Shown here: piece by piece, positions 34,878-44,053 of the stretch
Layout of the letters: each line of letters starts with the position of its first letter
How positions within the stretch are numbered: the first letter of the stretch is position 1
Assembly: GCA_019237205.1 (NCBI GenBank)
Contig: JAFAHO010000070.1
Span: 1-63,904, forward strand
Length of the DNA stretch: 63,904 nucleotides
Direction: 5' to 3'
From: Hyphomicrobiales bacterium
GTDB lineage: Bacteria > Pseudomonadota > Alphaproteobacteria > Rhizobiales > Beijerinckiaceae
Notes under the pieces: model-generated
What the model was told of the DNA's origin: nothing
Database searches by the model: none
The model's input: only the letters and a program-made list of their open reading frames with translations
Translations under genes and position numbers: made by a program

Positions 34878-35893
34878 GCGCCTCGTTCGAAACGACGGAG
34901 GCGCGCGCGAAGCCTGTCGAGCGTCCGCCCGCTAGCGCCGTGCGTCGGTTCTTCGACGTCAACCGCGCGGCGGTCGGCACCTTGGTCGTGTTTGTCGTCA
35001 TGATCGCGATCTTCATGGCCGCAAGCCCGTCGGTGTTCCTGCACTGGCCGATCTACGATTCGGTTCTTGTGGGCCTCCCGGTCGCGCTCTGCCTCGTGGT
35101 GCCATTGGTGTTCGTGGTCACCGTCGGCGAGATCGATCTTTCCTTCCCGGCGACGATGGGATTTTCGGCTTGGATCTTCGCGCTCGTCGTGCACGCGGGC
35201 CTGAGCCCGTTTCTGGGGATTGTCGCAGCGCTCGCGACCGGCATGATGCTGGGCGCCGGCGTCGGCGCCCTCGTTGTGACCGCGGGCCTGTCGTCGCTGA
35301 TTGCGACGCTCGGCATGAACTATATGCTGCGCGGCTTCATCCTGATCGTGACGCAGGGCAAATCGATCGCGCTGCTCGAATTGCAGGATACGACCGCTGG
35401 CGCATTGTTCTCGAGCGAGATCTACGGCTTTCCCGTGCAGGTCTTTTGGGCGCTGGCGTTCGTCGTGTTTGCTGGCCTCTTGTTCAACCGCCACAGATTT
35501 GGCGTCAGGGTGCGCGCGGTCGGCGACAATCCCGACAGCGCCAGTCAGATGGGGATCAACGTCGCCCGGGTGCGCATCTCGACCTTCGTCTTCATGGGCC
35601 TCGGCGCCGCGCTCGCGGGCGTGCTCTCGACCATGGTGAACTTCACCTGGTGGCCGACGACCGGCGACGGCTACCTCCTGCCGGCGATCGCTTCCGTCTT
35701 CGTCGGCGGCACGCCGACCTGGGGCGGCGTCGGCACTGTAGCCGGCGGCGCAATCGGCGCGCTCACCGTCTCGTTCATCCAAAGCGGCATTGTCGCGGCG
35801 GGCTTGAGCGGCTTCTACGTCCAGTTTTTCAACGGCCTCATCATCATTCTCGCCCTGCTCGGGCATCGCTGGAACCAGAAGCGGTATCGGTAG
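34874..35893 (+). CDS. Sugar ABC transporter permease
   Basis: A 339-residue inner-membrane permease of the RbsC/FrcC family, with eight to nine helices. VGEIDLSFPATMGFSAWIF and GLSSLIATLGMNYMLRGFIL are typical, as is the ATPase-contact loop VRVRAVGDNPDSASQMGINV. It starts with TTG at 34874 overlapping the ATPase stop by four bases. It closes the operon. Confidence 0.9.
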
Positions 35894-36081
35894 GATCTTC
35901 GGGCGCTTGGCTCTCGCGCCAAGCAGCGGGATTCGGATCCGACTCCCGACGCCAAGCCATAGCCGCTGCGGTCTCGGGGCCTCCAACGGACGCTGACCGC
36001 CGACGTGACGGATAGCGAAAACTCAAGCACCGGAATGGAGCGGCCTCACTGCCGACTCATGGCAACCGACCGGCCGCAATG

Positions 36082-36232
36082 CGCAAACAGCCGGCGTTCA
36101 ATTGCTCGCGTCCACGTGGGAGCCCTGGAGCGGGGATCGCGACGCCGCCCCGCCGGACCGGCGCTCCGCTGGGCGCCGCCGGTGGCATGGTTGACCGGAT
36201 GACGAGAGACCGGAACGAAGCCTATGATCGCA
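36082..36232 (+). repeat. ~150-bp direct repeat, copy 1
   Basis: This stretch is about 90 percent identical by eye to 43898-44053. Shared blocks include TTCAATTGCTCGCGTCCACG, TGGGAGCCCTGGAGCGGGGA and TTGACCGGATGACGAGAGAC, ending CCTATGATCGC. In copy 2 that ATG starts marC; here it opens only a 34-codon frame of no known family. Otherwise the gap 35894-36405 holds only a weak 7-bp hairpin at 35905-35924. Confidence 0.85.
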
Positions 36233-36405
36233 GAGGTCCCTTGCCTGATCTGCGAAGAGCTATTCCGCCGCCACAACCCTTCGATAGATTCCGGGTTGCA
36301 CAAAGAATCTTTTGCTGCCTATAGTCCTTGACGCTACGTCTGATGGGGCCGGCGGGCGGGCGCCAGTTCGAAATTGATCTCTTTCGGCTCCTAGGGAGGC
36401 GGGCT

Positions 36406-37296
36406 ATGGCTGGGAAAAGGGCGTTGTCGCGAGGTTTGGCGGTTGCAGCGATCTCGGTCGGGTTGACTGCGGCGTTGGCGACGGGGGCGCGAGCCGGAGA
36501 GTGGGAGTTTACTCTCCATGGGGTGTTCAACGGGACGACCACCAATCCGGCAACCGGCACGGGAAAGCCCGTCATCACCGACACGATCTCCGGGACCGGG
36601 GCGCCCACCCTTACCGCCAATGAACCCTTTACGCTGACCGGGATTTTCAATTCCTCCGACGTCGTCTTCGACGTCTTCTCAGGGTTCAACGCCTATGCGC
36701 CGAGATCGGTGACGTTGTCCGTCGGCGGACAGACGTTTAGCGTCGAGACCTACGGTCAGAATTCGATATCCGGGTTCACGGTCGCGCTGTTCGACAAGAC
36801 CTCGATGTTCAGCGTCGAACCGAACGGGTCCATTCATGTCGCCGGGGGCTTTCTCGCGAACCCGCCGGCCGACGGCGCCGGCATCATAACCGACTTTACC
36901 AATTCGAACCCGAACTTCCTGGTCACCAATCTCGTCAACGCCGTCTATCCCTCTTCGAACTACTTCGGGGTCGGCTTCGGATCCGGCCCCTGCGGCCCGC
37001 CCGGACCCGGTCCAGGCGGCGTCTGTTTGGACGGCATGCCGAACACGGTCGTTCCCATCCCGCTCGACGGCGGGCTCTATGCGCTGACCTTGGGCACCTA
37101 CGACCTGAACAACCCGGCCAACTTGGGTCTCACCGGCTTTCCGCCCGGGTTCTTTGTCAACCCCAACTCCAACCTCTTCTCGGCCTCGCTTACGTCGGTC
37201 CCCGAGCCCTCGATCTGGGCGCTGCTGCTCGTCGGGTTTGCGGGGCTTGCTTTCGCCAGCCTTCGCAGCGGCCGGAAAGCGGCTCTCGCAGGTTAA
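36406..37296 (+). CDS. PEP-CTERM sorting-domain protein
   Basis: A 296-residue exported protein. The signal peptide ends near ATGARAG (residue ~27). The C-terminal sorting signal is VPEPSIWALLLVGFAGLAFA followed by a basic end (SLRSGRKAA). Exosortase-type systems recognise this tail. The middle is beta-rich with no catalytic motif. GGAGG precedes the ATG at 36406. No exosortase is in the window. Confidence 0.85.
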   Translation: MAGKRALSRGLAVAAISVGLTAALATGARAGEWEFTLHGVFNGTTTNPATGTGKPVITDTISGTGAPTLTANEPFTLTGIFNSSDVVFDVFSGFNAYAPRSVTLSVGGQTFSVETYGQNSISGFTVALFDKTSMFSVEPNGSIHVAGGFLANPPADGAGIITDFTNSNPNFLVTNLVNAVYPSSNYFGVGFGSGPCGPPGPGPGGVCLDGMPNTVVPIPLDGGLYALTLGTYDLNNPANLGLTGFPPGFFVNPNSNLFSASLTSVPEPSIWALLLVGFAGLAFASLRSGRKAALAG

Positions 37297-37460
37297 GCCG
37301 CAGGCCTCGTCTCGTTACGACACGATTGTCAGCGGCGCCTCGAGGCGCCGCTTTCGTTTTTGGTCAACGCGGCTGGACAAAGCCGCGTAGCGCGTTCGCT
37401 CGGCCCGGCCTGTGGCGGCATGCAGCAGCGGCATGCGCGAACGCGACTTCAGGGGGGCGA

Positions 37461-38390
37461 TCATCGCGTGAGGCCTACGGCGCTTGTCGGCTCTGCGGCG
37501 GCCGCGCCCGGCAAGGAGCGTAGGTATCGCCAGATCGACCGCAACTCGTCGTCGGTCATGTTCCGGTAGCCGAGCCAGGGCATGTACTTGGGCTCGATCG
37601 CATGCCCTCCGGGGGTCTGCCCGAACCGCATCGTGGCGACGAAGTCGGCGAACGACCACTTTGACACCGGTCCGCTCGAAGTCAGATCAGGCCCGCCGGG
37701 CGCGCCAGGCTCCGGTCCCTGGCCGCCGGTCAAATGCGGCCCGTGGCAGAATGTGCAGCCGCCGAGAGCGACGAGATAGGCGCCGGGGTCGGAGGGCGGC
37801 GCCGGACGCGACGCATGAAAATCGATGCGCGCGGCGCGCACCACGTCGCCGAAAACGCCCAGATCGATCAGGAGGCGCGCCGGCAAATTGATCTCGACCG
37901 CCGTGCGTCCATTGTCGACCGGCGGCAGGCTGCGAAGGTAAGCGATGATGGCGCCGAGGTCGGCGTCCGAGATCCGATTGAAGTAGTCGGACGGCATGAA
38001 GATGATTCCGCGCCCGTCGGGACGCACGCCGTAGCGGATGCTGCGGACCCAGTCGGCGTTGGAGTAGGTCCGGCCGACGCCGCCGCGGCCGGAGGTCAGG
38101 TTGGCGGTATAGCCGCGGCCCAGGAAGGCGTCCTCGAAAGCGAGCTTGCCGCCGAGATTCTCGCCATGACAGATGGTGCAGACGGCCACCGCCTCGACCA
38201 GGTGCTTGCCTCGCGCGATCGAGGCGGCGTCGGAGGGAATCCAGATGTCATCGTCAGGCGGTCTGTATGTGCGGTTGCGAGGCGAGCGTACCTCGAGCGC
38301 GGAGATCCCCGCGAGCGCCAGCAGGACGACGCCCAGCGCGCCGAACGCTGCGCTCGAGCGTAAGCGACGGCCGGGGCTGCGCAGCCGCAT
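37461..38390 (-). CDS. Diheme c-type cytochrome, membrane-anchored
   Basis: A 309-residue protein with an uncleaved or signal helix at residues ~14-32, then two CxxCH haem motifs: CTICH near residue 72 and CTFCH near residue 212. Distal methionine ligand candidates are in FMPSDY and YMPWLG. It should act on the periplasmic side as an electron carrier. It is the last gene of the six-gene ThDP/P450 operon, 15 bases after the unknown protein. Confidence 0.88.
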   Translation of the reverse strand: MRLRSPGRRLRSSAAFGALGVVLLALAGISALEVRSPRNRTYRPPDDDIWIPSDAASIARGKHLVEAVAVCTICHGENLGGKLAFEDAFLGRGYTANLTSGRGGVGRTYSNADWVRSIRYGVRPDGRGIIFMPSDYFNRISDADLGAIIAYLRSLPPVDNGRTAVEINLPARLLIDLGVFGDVVRAARIDFHASRPAPPSDPGAYLVALGGCTFCHGPHLTGGQGPEPGAPGGPDLTSSGPVSKWSFADFVATMRFGQTPGGHAIEPKYMPWLGYRNMTDDELRSIWRYLRSLPGAAAAEPTSAVGLTR

Positions 38391-38405
38391 GGGCGGGGGG
38401 TCTGA

Positions 38406-39071
38406 CTAAACCGGCAGGACGTTGCTCTCGCGGAGAGTCGCCACGAAGCGCATGCGGGAGCCATCCGGCGTTCCGGCGTCTGTCGAGAAGCGCGCCGGCG
38501 CTCCGAGCTCGGGCGCCCACCAGTCGGCGCCCTCGATCCGGCCCATGGTCGTGCTCTCGCTCACGATCACCGATTTCCACGCGAGATACTTTCCGCGCGC
38601 CGTTTCGACCCATTCCTGGCCGACGACCTTGAGACTGTTCCTGACAAAGTCGCCGTTATCGAAGTCGAGCTGGTTGGCGTAGGCGGTCTCGCGTGTCCAT
38701 CGCCCGGGATAAAAAACCTGCGGCGCCCTCGCGATACGGGCAGCGCCGCCGGGCCCCATATTGTCGGCAGCGATGGAGACATCGGCCGTGTCCGCATCCT
38801 GGATGAAGGAGAACATCCAGGTGGGGGCGGGCAGAGCCCTTTTGGAGCCATCGGGCTGAAGGACTTCAAGCATCTGCGAGAACCGAATCGTCTTTTGATC
38901 GCTTTGACCCGAGAGCCTCTCCAGAACGATCGATACCTCGATCTCGCCCGTCAACGGCAGCGACTGGCCATCCGGGAAGGTCAGCGAGCCGGCGACCGAA
39001 TAGGCCCAAGCGTCGCCAAGCCTGAGCTTCCGCAGTTCGAGCGCCGGGGAAAGGGCTATGTCTCTGATCAT
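38406..39071 (-). CDS. Hypothetical protein of the P450 operon
   Basis: A 221-residue soluble protein with no signal peptide and no family I recognise. The sequence alternates short beta-like segments (GDAWAYSVAGSLTFPDG, EIEVSIVLERL) and is rich in Trp, Asp and Gly. FYPGRWTRETAYANQLDF and WKSVIVSESTTMGRIEGADW look like surface loops. It starts two bases after the SRPBCC gene, so it is certainly co-transcribed. It may bind the operon's product or substrate; that is only inference. Confidence 0.75.
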   Translation of the reverse strand: MIRDIALSPALELRKLRLGDAWAYSVAGSLTFPDGQSLPLTGEIEVSIVLERLSGQSDQKTIRFSQMLEVLQPDGSKRALPAPTWMFSFIQDADTADVSIAADNMGPGGAARIARAPQVFYPGRWTRETAYANQLDFDNGDFVRNSLKVVGQEWVETARGKYLAWKSVIVSESTTMGRIEGADWWAPELGAPARFSTDAGTPDGSRMRFVATLRESNVLPV

Positions 39072-39073
39072 GC

Positions 39074-39541
39074 TCAGCGTCCTTCCCCTCTTTTTGCCTG
39101 CAAGCTTTCGGCATAGCTCTTGAGCTTGCCGATCTGGTTTGGGACGAAAAAGCTGAGGGGGATTCGCAAAACGGCGCCGATCACGCGCGCGGCGAGCGTG
39201 TGCAGCGTCACATCAATGGAATAGTCGACGGTCGAGCTGGAAGGCCCTTCGGGCGTAATGCGGAAGTGCGCTTCGCTGGAATAGGCCGGAGTCGGAATGA
39301 ACAGCCCGAAATGCGTCGGCTTCTCCCAGGCGATGATCTTCCCCTCGAAATCACGGACTGAATTGCCCATCTTGAGCTTCTGGAGAAACCGCTGGCCGAC
39401 CGGGTTAGCCGGGTCTCGTTCGGTGAGATAGACATGGTCGACAGCCCCGCCGACCCATTTGACGATGTGTTCAGGCAGATCGACGCAGGCGAAGACGGTT
39501 TCCGCCGAGGCGTTGACCTTGGTTTTGCAGCGAAGGAGCAT
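39074..39541 (-). CDS. SRPBCC/START-like protein (single domain)
   Basis: A 155-residue helix-grip protein. It opens LLRCKTKVNASAETVFACVD and PEHIVKWVGG, the classical polyketide cyclase/START pattern, and ends with a long amphipathic helix (IGKLKSYAESLQAKRGE). Such folds bind hydrophobic ligands and may cyclise or dehydrate them. It lies 13 bases after the P450 gene. Confidence 0.8.
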   Translation of the reverse strand: MLLRCKTKVNASAETVFACVDLPEHIVKWVGGAVDHVYLTERDPANPVGQRFLQKLKMGNSVRDFEGKIIAWEKPTHFGLFIPTPAYSSEAHFRITPEGPSSSTVDYSIDVTLHTLAARVIGAVLRIPLSFFVPNQIGKLKSYAESLQAKRGEGR

Positions 39542-39554
39542 GGCGTCCCTCCCT

Positions 39555-40760
39555 TCAGTGCTGGGCTGGCGTGAACTCCAAGGGCAGTTTGCGCGGTCCC
39601 CTCAGGAACAGCCCCTCGTCCGTCGGCGGCTCACCGGCGAAGCGGAGCCCCGCAGCTGAATCCAGCAAACGATTGACGGCGATTTCGACCTCGGTTTTCG
39701 CCATCACCGCGCCCAGGCAGAAATGGCGCCCGCCGCCGAAGGCGGCGTGGTTGGCGGCGCTGGTGAAGGCGCGTTCCGTATCGAGGTCGGCGCGCTGCAT
39801 GTCGTATTTGTCGGGCCCTGCGAAACGGCGATCGTCGCGGTTGGCTGATCCGAGGAAGCAGATCACTTCGGCCTCGGCAGGGATCGTCCCGCCGCTGACC
39901 GCAAGATCAGCGCGCGTCTTGCGTGGGATCATATGGGTCGGCGCGGTATAGCGCAGCGATTCCGCCAACGCCCGATCCATAAGCGCGCGTTCGGCCTGCA
40001 AGGCCGACAGTTGCTCCGGATGCGCAACAAGATTGCGCACGAACGTGGCCAGCGTTTTTTCCACTGTCTCGCCACCGGCAAAGATCATCAGCATACCGAA
40101 GCGCACGATCTCGTCGTCGGTCAATTGCTGGCCTTCAAGCTCGACATGAGCCAGCATGGACAAGAGTCCGGGGCCGGCGGACCGGCGGCGCTCGGCGACG
40201 AGCGGACGCAAATATGCGTCCAATTCGTCGCGCGCGGCGAAACCCGCAGCGGTCACCTCGGGATCGCCGATCAGGTTCACCCCGAACCGCAATAGGGCCG
40301 TGTACCACTTTCGAAACCGATCGATGTCGGACTGCGGAAGGCCAACGACCGTGGCCAGCGCACCGACGGCGAACGGGCTGATGAATTCGCCGATAAACTC
40401 GACCTCGCCGCGATTTTTGAAACTAGCGATGAGACGGTCTGCGAGCGCCGCGATCACCGGCCCGAATTCCGGCTGAAACCGGTCGGGGCGGAAGGGCGCA
40501 GCCAGCAAGCGCCGCTGTCGCGCGTGGTCGCGGCCATCGAGTTGCACGATAGTAACTCCGAGGATCGGCTCGATCTGCGCCGCATAGCTGCGGGTCGTGA
40601 ACTCCGGGTTGGTGACCGCCTCGCGGACATCGTCGTAACGGCTGAGAACGTAGGCGTTCGCGCCAGGGTGGAGGTAAAGGGGGAATTCGTCGCGCATGAT
40701 CCGATAGAACGGATAGGGGTCGCGCGCGAACTCGGGCGAGAAGATGTCGGGCGGCGTCAT
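39555..40760 (-). CDS. Cytochrome P450
   Basis: A 401-residue soluble bacterial P450. The haem-binding loop is FGGGRHFCLG with the cysteine ligand, the I-helix oxygen site is MIFAGGETVEKTLA, and the ExxR pair is in ESLRYTAP. Length fits class I bacterial enzymes. A ferredoxin partner is not in the operon. The ATG at 40760 lies seven bases after the preceding gene. It should hydroxylate or couple a compound made by the ThDP and SRPBCC proteins. Confidence 0.92.
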   Translation of the reverse strand: MTPPDIFSPEFARDPYPFYRIMRDEFPLYLHPGANAYVLSRYDDVREAVTNPEFTTRSYAAQIEPILGVTIVQLDGRDHARQRRLLAAPFRPDRFQPEFGPVIAALADRLIASFKNRGEVEFIGEFISPFAVGALATVVGLPQSDIDRFRKWYTALLRFGVNLIGDPEVTAAGFAARDELDAYLRPLVAERRRSAGPGLLSMLAHVELEGQQLTDDEIVRFGMLMIFAGGETVEKTLATFVRNLVAHPEQLSALQAERALMDRALAESLRYTAPTHMIPRKTRADLAVSGGTIPAEAEVICFLGSANRDDRRFAGPDKYDMQRADLDTERAFTSAANHAAFGGGRHFCLGAVMAKTEVEIAVNRLLDSAAGLRFAGEPPTDEGLFLRGPRKLPLEFTPAQH

Positions 40761-40767
40761 GTGGGTC

Positions 40768-41745
40768 TCATTGTGCCGCGGCGGCGCGCGGACCGGGAGT
40801 CGCGGGCGGAATGTAGCTTTGTCCCAGCGCAAAAGTCGAAAGGTTCCCAGCCTTCGCTTCCAGGAGGCGCTTGATGTTCATGTTCTCGGCGCCAAAATCT
40901 TCAATGCCGAGCTTGCCGTGGCGCCGCCGCTCGCCGTTGTTCCAGAATGTGACCCGATGCAGCAGAAAGCCGGGCGCGGTTGGATCGCCGAAGGCGTGGG
41001 ACAGCGGCATCAGGAAGGTCGGGGACCGCTGCATCACATTGTGCTCAGGATGGAAGTAATCCTGCTCAACCAGATAGTATTCCTCGAAGCGATTGGTTCT
41101 TAGCGTCGCCTCGACCCTCTGATGGTACTCATCGAGGTAGGCGCCATGCTCCGGCGTTATGGTCCCCGCGGGCTTCAGCAGATGCGACCACAACTCCATG
41201 GTGCGAAGGTCGCCGAGGAATTCGGCCCCCATCTCGATCGGCGCATTGACATAGATCGTGTCGGCTTCGATCCGATGCCGGCCTTGCGCCGCCTCGGTGA
41301 GGCCCGCCTTGCGCTCCAGCGCCGCCTTCAGCGAGCGCGCTTCCGAATTATGGACCGTCTGGATTCCCTGCATGATCATCGGCGTACGCTGCACCGGGTC
41401 GATGACGCTGATCCAATGCAGATAGACGCCGGGTTCGGCGTTGCCGGGCTCGACGTAGTCGGGTGGAAACAGCAGCACCGGATAGCTTTTGAAATAATTG
41501 CGGTACTCGTAGCCGCACTGCCATTCGATGGCGAAGAAGCGCTCATTTTCGAGACGCCGCACATGATAGTAGAGCGTTCTCTGATAGCCGGACGCCGTGC
41601 CGATCCACGTGTCGGCGTCCACTTCTTCCTTCATCCGGCTGCCCAACGTCCACTCATCCAGATTTTTCAGGCGGCAAAGGTAATCATAGACGGTCTTGGC
41701 AGGCGCCGCGATGAAGACGGACGTCGAAAACGTGTTGGATTCCAT
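40768..41745 (-). CDS. Two-domain SRPBCC (aromatase/cyclase-like) protein
   Basis: A 325-residue protein in two halves. The first opens TFSTSVFIAAPAKTVYDYLC with LKNLDEWTLG, the second IEADTIYVNAPIEMGAEFLG with DLRTMELWSHL, so each resembles an SRPBCC domain. Double-domain members include polyketide aromatase/cyclases. The second half has aromatic-rich stretches (EYYLVEQDYFHPEHN). The ATG at 41745 has AGGA upstream; an in-frame ATG at 41796 would overlap the previous gene. Confidence 0.75.
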   Translation of the reverse strand: MESNTFSTSVFIAAPAKTVYDYLCRLKNLDEWTLGSRMKEEVDADTWIGTASGYQRTLYYHVRRLENERFFAIEWQCGYEYRNYFKSYPVLLFPPDYVEPGNAEPGVYLHWISVIDPVQRTPMIMQGIQTVHNSEARSLKAALERKAGLTEAAQGRHRIEADTIYVNAPIEMGAEFLGDLRTMELWSHLLKPAGTITPEHGAYLDEYHQRVEATLRTNRFEEYYLVEQDYFHPEHNVMQRSPTFLMPLSHAFGDPTAPGFLLHRVTFWNNGERRRHGKLGIEDFGAENMNIKRLLEAKAGNLSTFALGQSYIPPATPGPRAAAAQ

Positions 41746-41770
41746 GTGGACGATCCTGGTCGGAAGCGAC

Positions 41771-43522
41771 TCACTGTCGGGGTGGAAACGAAACATCAGG
41801 GCTGACGGGAACACTCCCGACGCCCAGCGCGCGCAAGCCGCGGTTCCGGGCCATTGACGGCGCAAGGCGGGTCGGGTCGATCCGGATGTCGAGCACATAG
41901 GGGCGCTCCGCCAAGAGCGCGGTCTTTAAGGCTTGATCCAGATCGAGCTCGGATTCGACGATATCGCCGACTGCGCCCATCGCCCTCGCCAACATGGCAA
42001 AATCGACTTCGGGAATTGCGGCGTCGGCCTCCAATCCAAGCGCCGCCATTCCCTGCTCGCACATATTGTAGCGGGAATCGTTCAACACGACCCAAATGGC
42101 GGGCGCGCCGATTTTGACGGCGGTGTTGATCTCATTGTTCATCAGCATCGACCCGTCGCCGACAATGGCTACAGCTGGTCGGCCGCCCGCAAGCGCGGCG
42201 CCAACGACGCCCGCGGCGCAATGACCCATGGATCCCACGCCGGTGCTGACTCGGTATCGTCCAGCGTCCCTGAATCGTAGACTATGGGTGGCCCAGGCGA
42301 ACGAGTTGCCTGATTCCGCCAGCACCAGACAGTCATGCCCGTCGACGACGACCCGCTGAATCGCGGCCATTAGGACCTCAGGTCGGATCCTCCGCGCCTG
42401 AGCCGTTTCCGCGCAAAAGGGATTGCGGCTCAACGCCCCAAGCGGAAGCAACGTAGGGTGCGCTGTGGCGGGAAGCTGTTGCAGGAGAGCAGCGACGAAC
42501 TGGCCTATGTCGGCGCAGACAGGCAGCGTAGCGGCAGACGGATAGGCGATCCCCGGAACATCGGGATCGATGTCGACGTGAATAAAGCCCTCTGCCGGGA
42601 TCATCGCCGGATTCCAGAACGAGGTCGGCTCGCCGAGGCGAGTTCCTAGCACTAACGTTCGGCGCGGCCGATGATTTCTCATGTACGACTCGACCGTGTC
42701 GTGTCCGCCCATCCCGGTGACGCCCACGAAAAGAGGATGGTCCTCCGGAAAGATGCCCTTGGCGCGCGGCGAGCACATGACCGCAGCGCCGAGCCGTTCC
42801 GCCAGAGTACGTATGCTGGCGGCGGCGGCCCTGGCGCCATGGCCCAACCAAAGCGCGACCGGCCCATCCATCATGAGGGCCGCGCATTTCGCGATCACGG
42901 AGTCGTCTGGACGACTGGGCGGCGCAGGCGCCACGAATCCAGGGATCGGGTGTGTCAAGGCGATTGCCTGCAGGCCCGTCGGGACCGACAAGTGGCAAAC
43001 GAACCCTCCCGGCCGCGCCAGTCCGTTGGCTACTCGACGGAAGACCTGCGGCAGAGATTCAGCGGATTCGATGACCGTAGCCAAATGGAACAGCGCGCCC
43101 GGCGCAGTCAGGCCCGCCGGCATTGTGTCATTGTCAGTTTCCTGGATCGCACCTCGACCCCGATGCCCAGCGGTGGTGCAGGCCGACACCAGGATGATCT
43201 TGGCGCCTTCGCCGCGCGCCGCGAGCATTCCGGTCAGCGCGTTGGTCAGGCCAGGGCCGGTCGTGGTGAACACGACCACGGGGGCGTTCGTTGCGAAATG
43301 AGCCTCGATCGCCGCAAAAGCGGCGCCCGTCTCGTGCCGAAAATGGACAACCTTGATCTCGCTGCCGGAAAGCGCCCCCCAAAAGGCCGCAATAGCTCCA
43401 CCGGCAACGCCGAACGCGTAGCTCACGCCGAGGGCCTTCAAGGCTTCGACGACCGCCTCGCTGACCGTTTGCGCGAGCCGGTCGGATCGCCAGGTCGCCT
43501 CGTGCAATGGAGTTGCCGTCAT
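41771..43522 (-). CDS. Thiamine-diphosphate-dependent enzyme (acetolactate-synthase-like)
   Basis: A 583-residue three-domain ThDP enzyme. The N-terminal domain has GVSYAFGVAGGAIAAFWGAL and the catalytic glutamate in FRHETGAAFAA. The C-terminal cofactor motif runs from GDGSM to NNEIN (VAIVGDGSMLMNNEINTAVK). It should decarboxylate a 2-keto acid and join the fragment to a second carbonyl. No small regulatory subunit of branched-chain synthesis is adjacent, and the operon partners suggest a specialised product. GGAGGG lies upstream of the ATG at 43522. It is the first gene of the operon. Confidence 0.87.
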   Translation of the reverse strand: MTATPLHEATWRSDRLAQTVSEAVVEALKALGVSYAFGVAGGAIAAFWGALSGSEIKVVHFRHETGAAFAAIEAHFATNAPVVVFTTTGPGLTNALTGMLAARGEGAKIILVSACTTAGHRGRGAIQETDNDTMPAGLTAPGALFHLATVIESAESLPQVFRRVANGLARPGGFVCHLSVPTGLQAIALTHPIPGFVAPAPPSRPDDSVIAKCAALMMDGPVALWLGHGARAAAASIRTLAERLGAAVMCSPRAKGIFPEDHPLFVGVTGMGGHDTVESYMRNHRPRRTLVLGTRLGEPTSFWNPAMIPAEGFIHVDIDPDVPGIAYPSAATLPVCADIGQFVAALLQQLPATAHPTLLPLGALSRNPFCAETAQARRIRPEVLMAAIQRVVVDGHDCLVLAESGNSFAWATHSLRFRDAGRYRVSTGVGSMGHCAAGVVGAALAGGRPAVAIVGDGSMLMNNEINTAVKIGAPAIWVVLNDSRYNMCEQGMAALGLEADAAIPEVDFAMLARAMGAVGDIVESELDLDQALKTALLAERPYVLDIRIDPTRLAPSMARNRGLRALGVGSVPVSPDVSFPPRQ

Positions 43523-43897
43523 CCCAATTCGTTCCCTCCGGGTGGTGCGCCGCGGGCAGTCGATCAAACGATAGACGGGAGCTGCTTGATATGTCCGCGA
43601 TGGGCCAGCCGTCCGCCTCGTGGGCGCCTTACGCGCTTTTAACACGCTCACGGCGGGCCTGGGCCGAAAGCCGCGGCTCTGCTGCCCCGCCTGTCCCCTC
43701 CGTTCCCTACGTTACCAAAGGTAGTACAGCGGGGGGTGGAAAAAATCCAGAGGCCTTCCTCAAGGTAAGTGCGCCTTGCGTAGAGGGGCGCCTCCTCGCG
43801 TTGGAGGAACTCCCGCGGGCCGAGACCCCCCGATCGAGGGGGCGAGACGAACGAGAGCAATGCGCCAGAAAGCGGACCGAGGCTGAACGCGCAGGTC

Positions 43898-44053
43898 GCG
43901 CAAAACAGCCGACGTTCAATTGCTCGCGTCCACGTGGGAGCCCTGGAGCGGGGATGGCGACGCGGCCCCGCCGGACCGGCGCTCCGCCGGGCGCCGCCGG
44001 TGGTGTATGGTTGACCGGATGACGAGAGACCGGGGACGAATCCTATGATCGCG
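43898..44053 (+). repeat. ~150-bp direct repeat, copy 2
   Basis: Second copy of the repeat at 36082-36232, same orientation, ending over the first codons of marC. The two copies bracket the PEP-CTERM gene and the six-gene ThDP/P450 operon. The remainder of the gap 43523-44044 shows no gene. Confidence 0.85.

Noticed and set aside
35905..35924. Terminator after the sugar permease
   Set aside because: Only a 7-bp stem with no T-run.
37461..43522. Operon as a scytonemin cluster
   Set aside because: A ThDP enzyme and cyclase-like proteins are shared in general type only; the P450, cytochrome and absence of a ScyB-like dehydrogenase do not fit.
41771..43522. Gene as the biosynthetic acetolactate synthase (ilvB)
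   Set aside because: No ilvN/ilvC neighbour and it leads an operon with P450 and SRPBCC genes.
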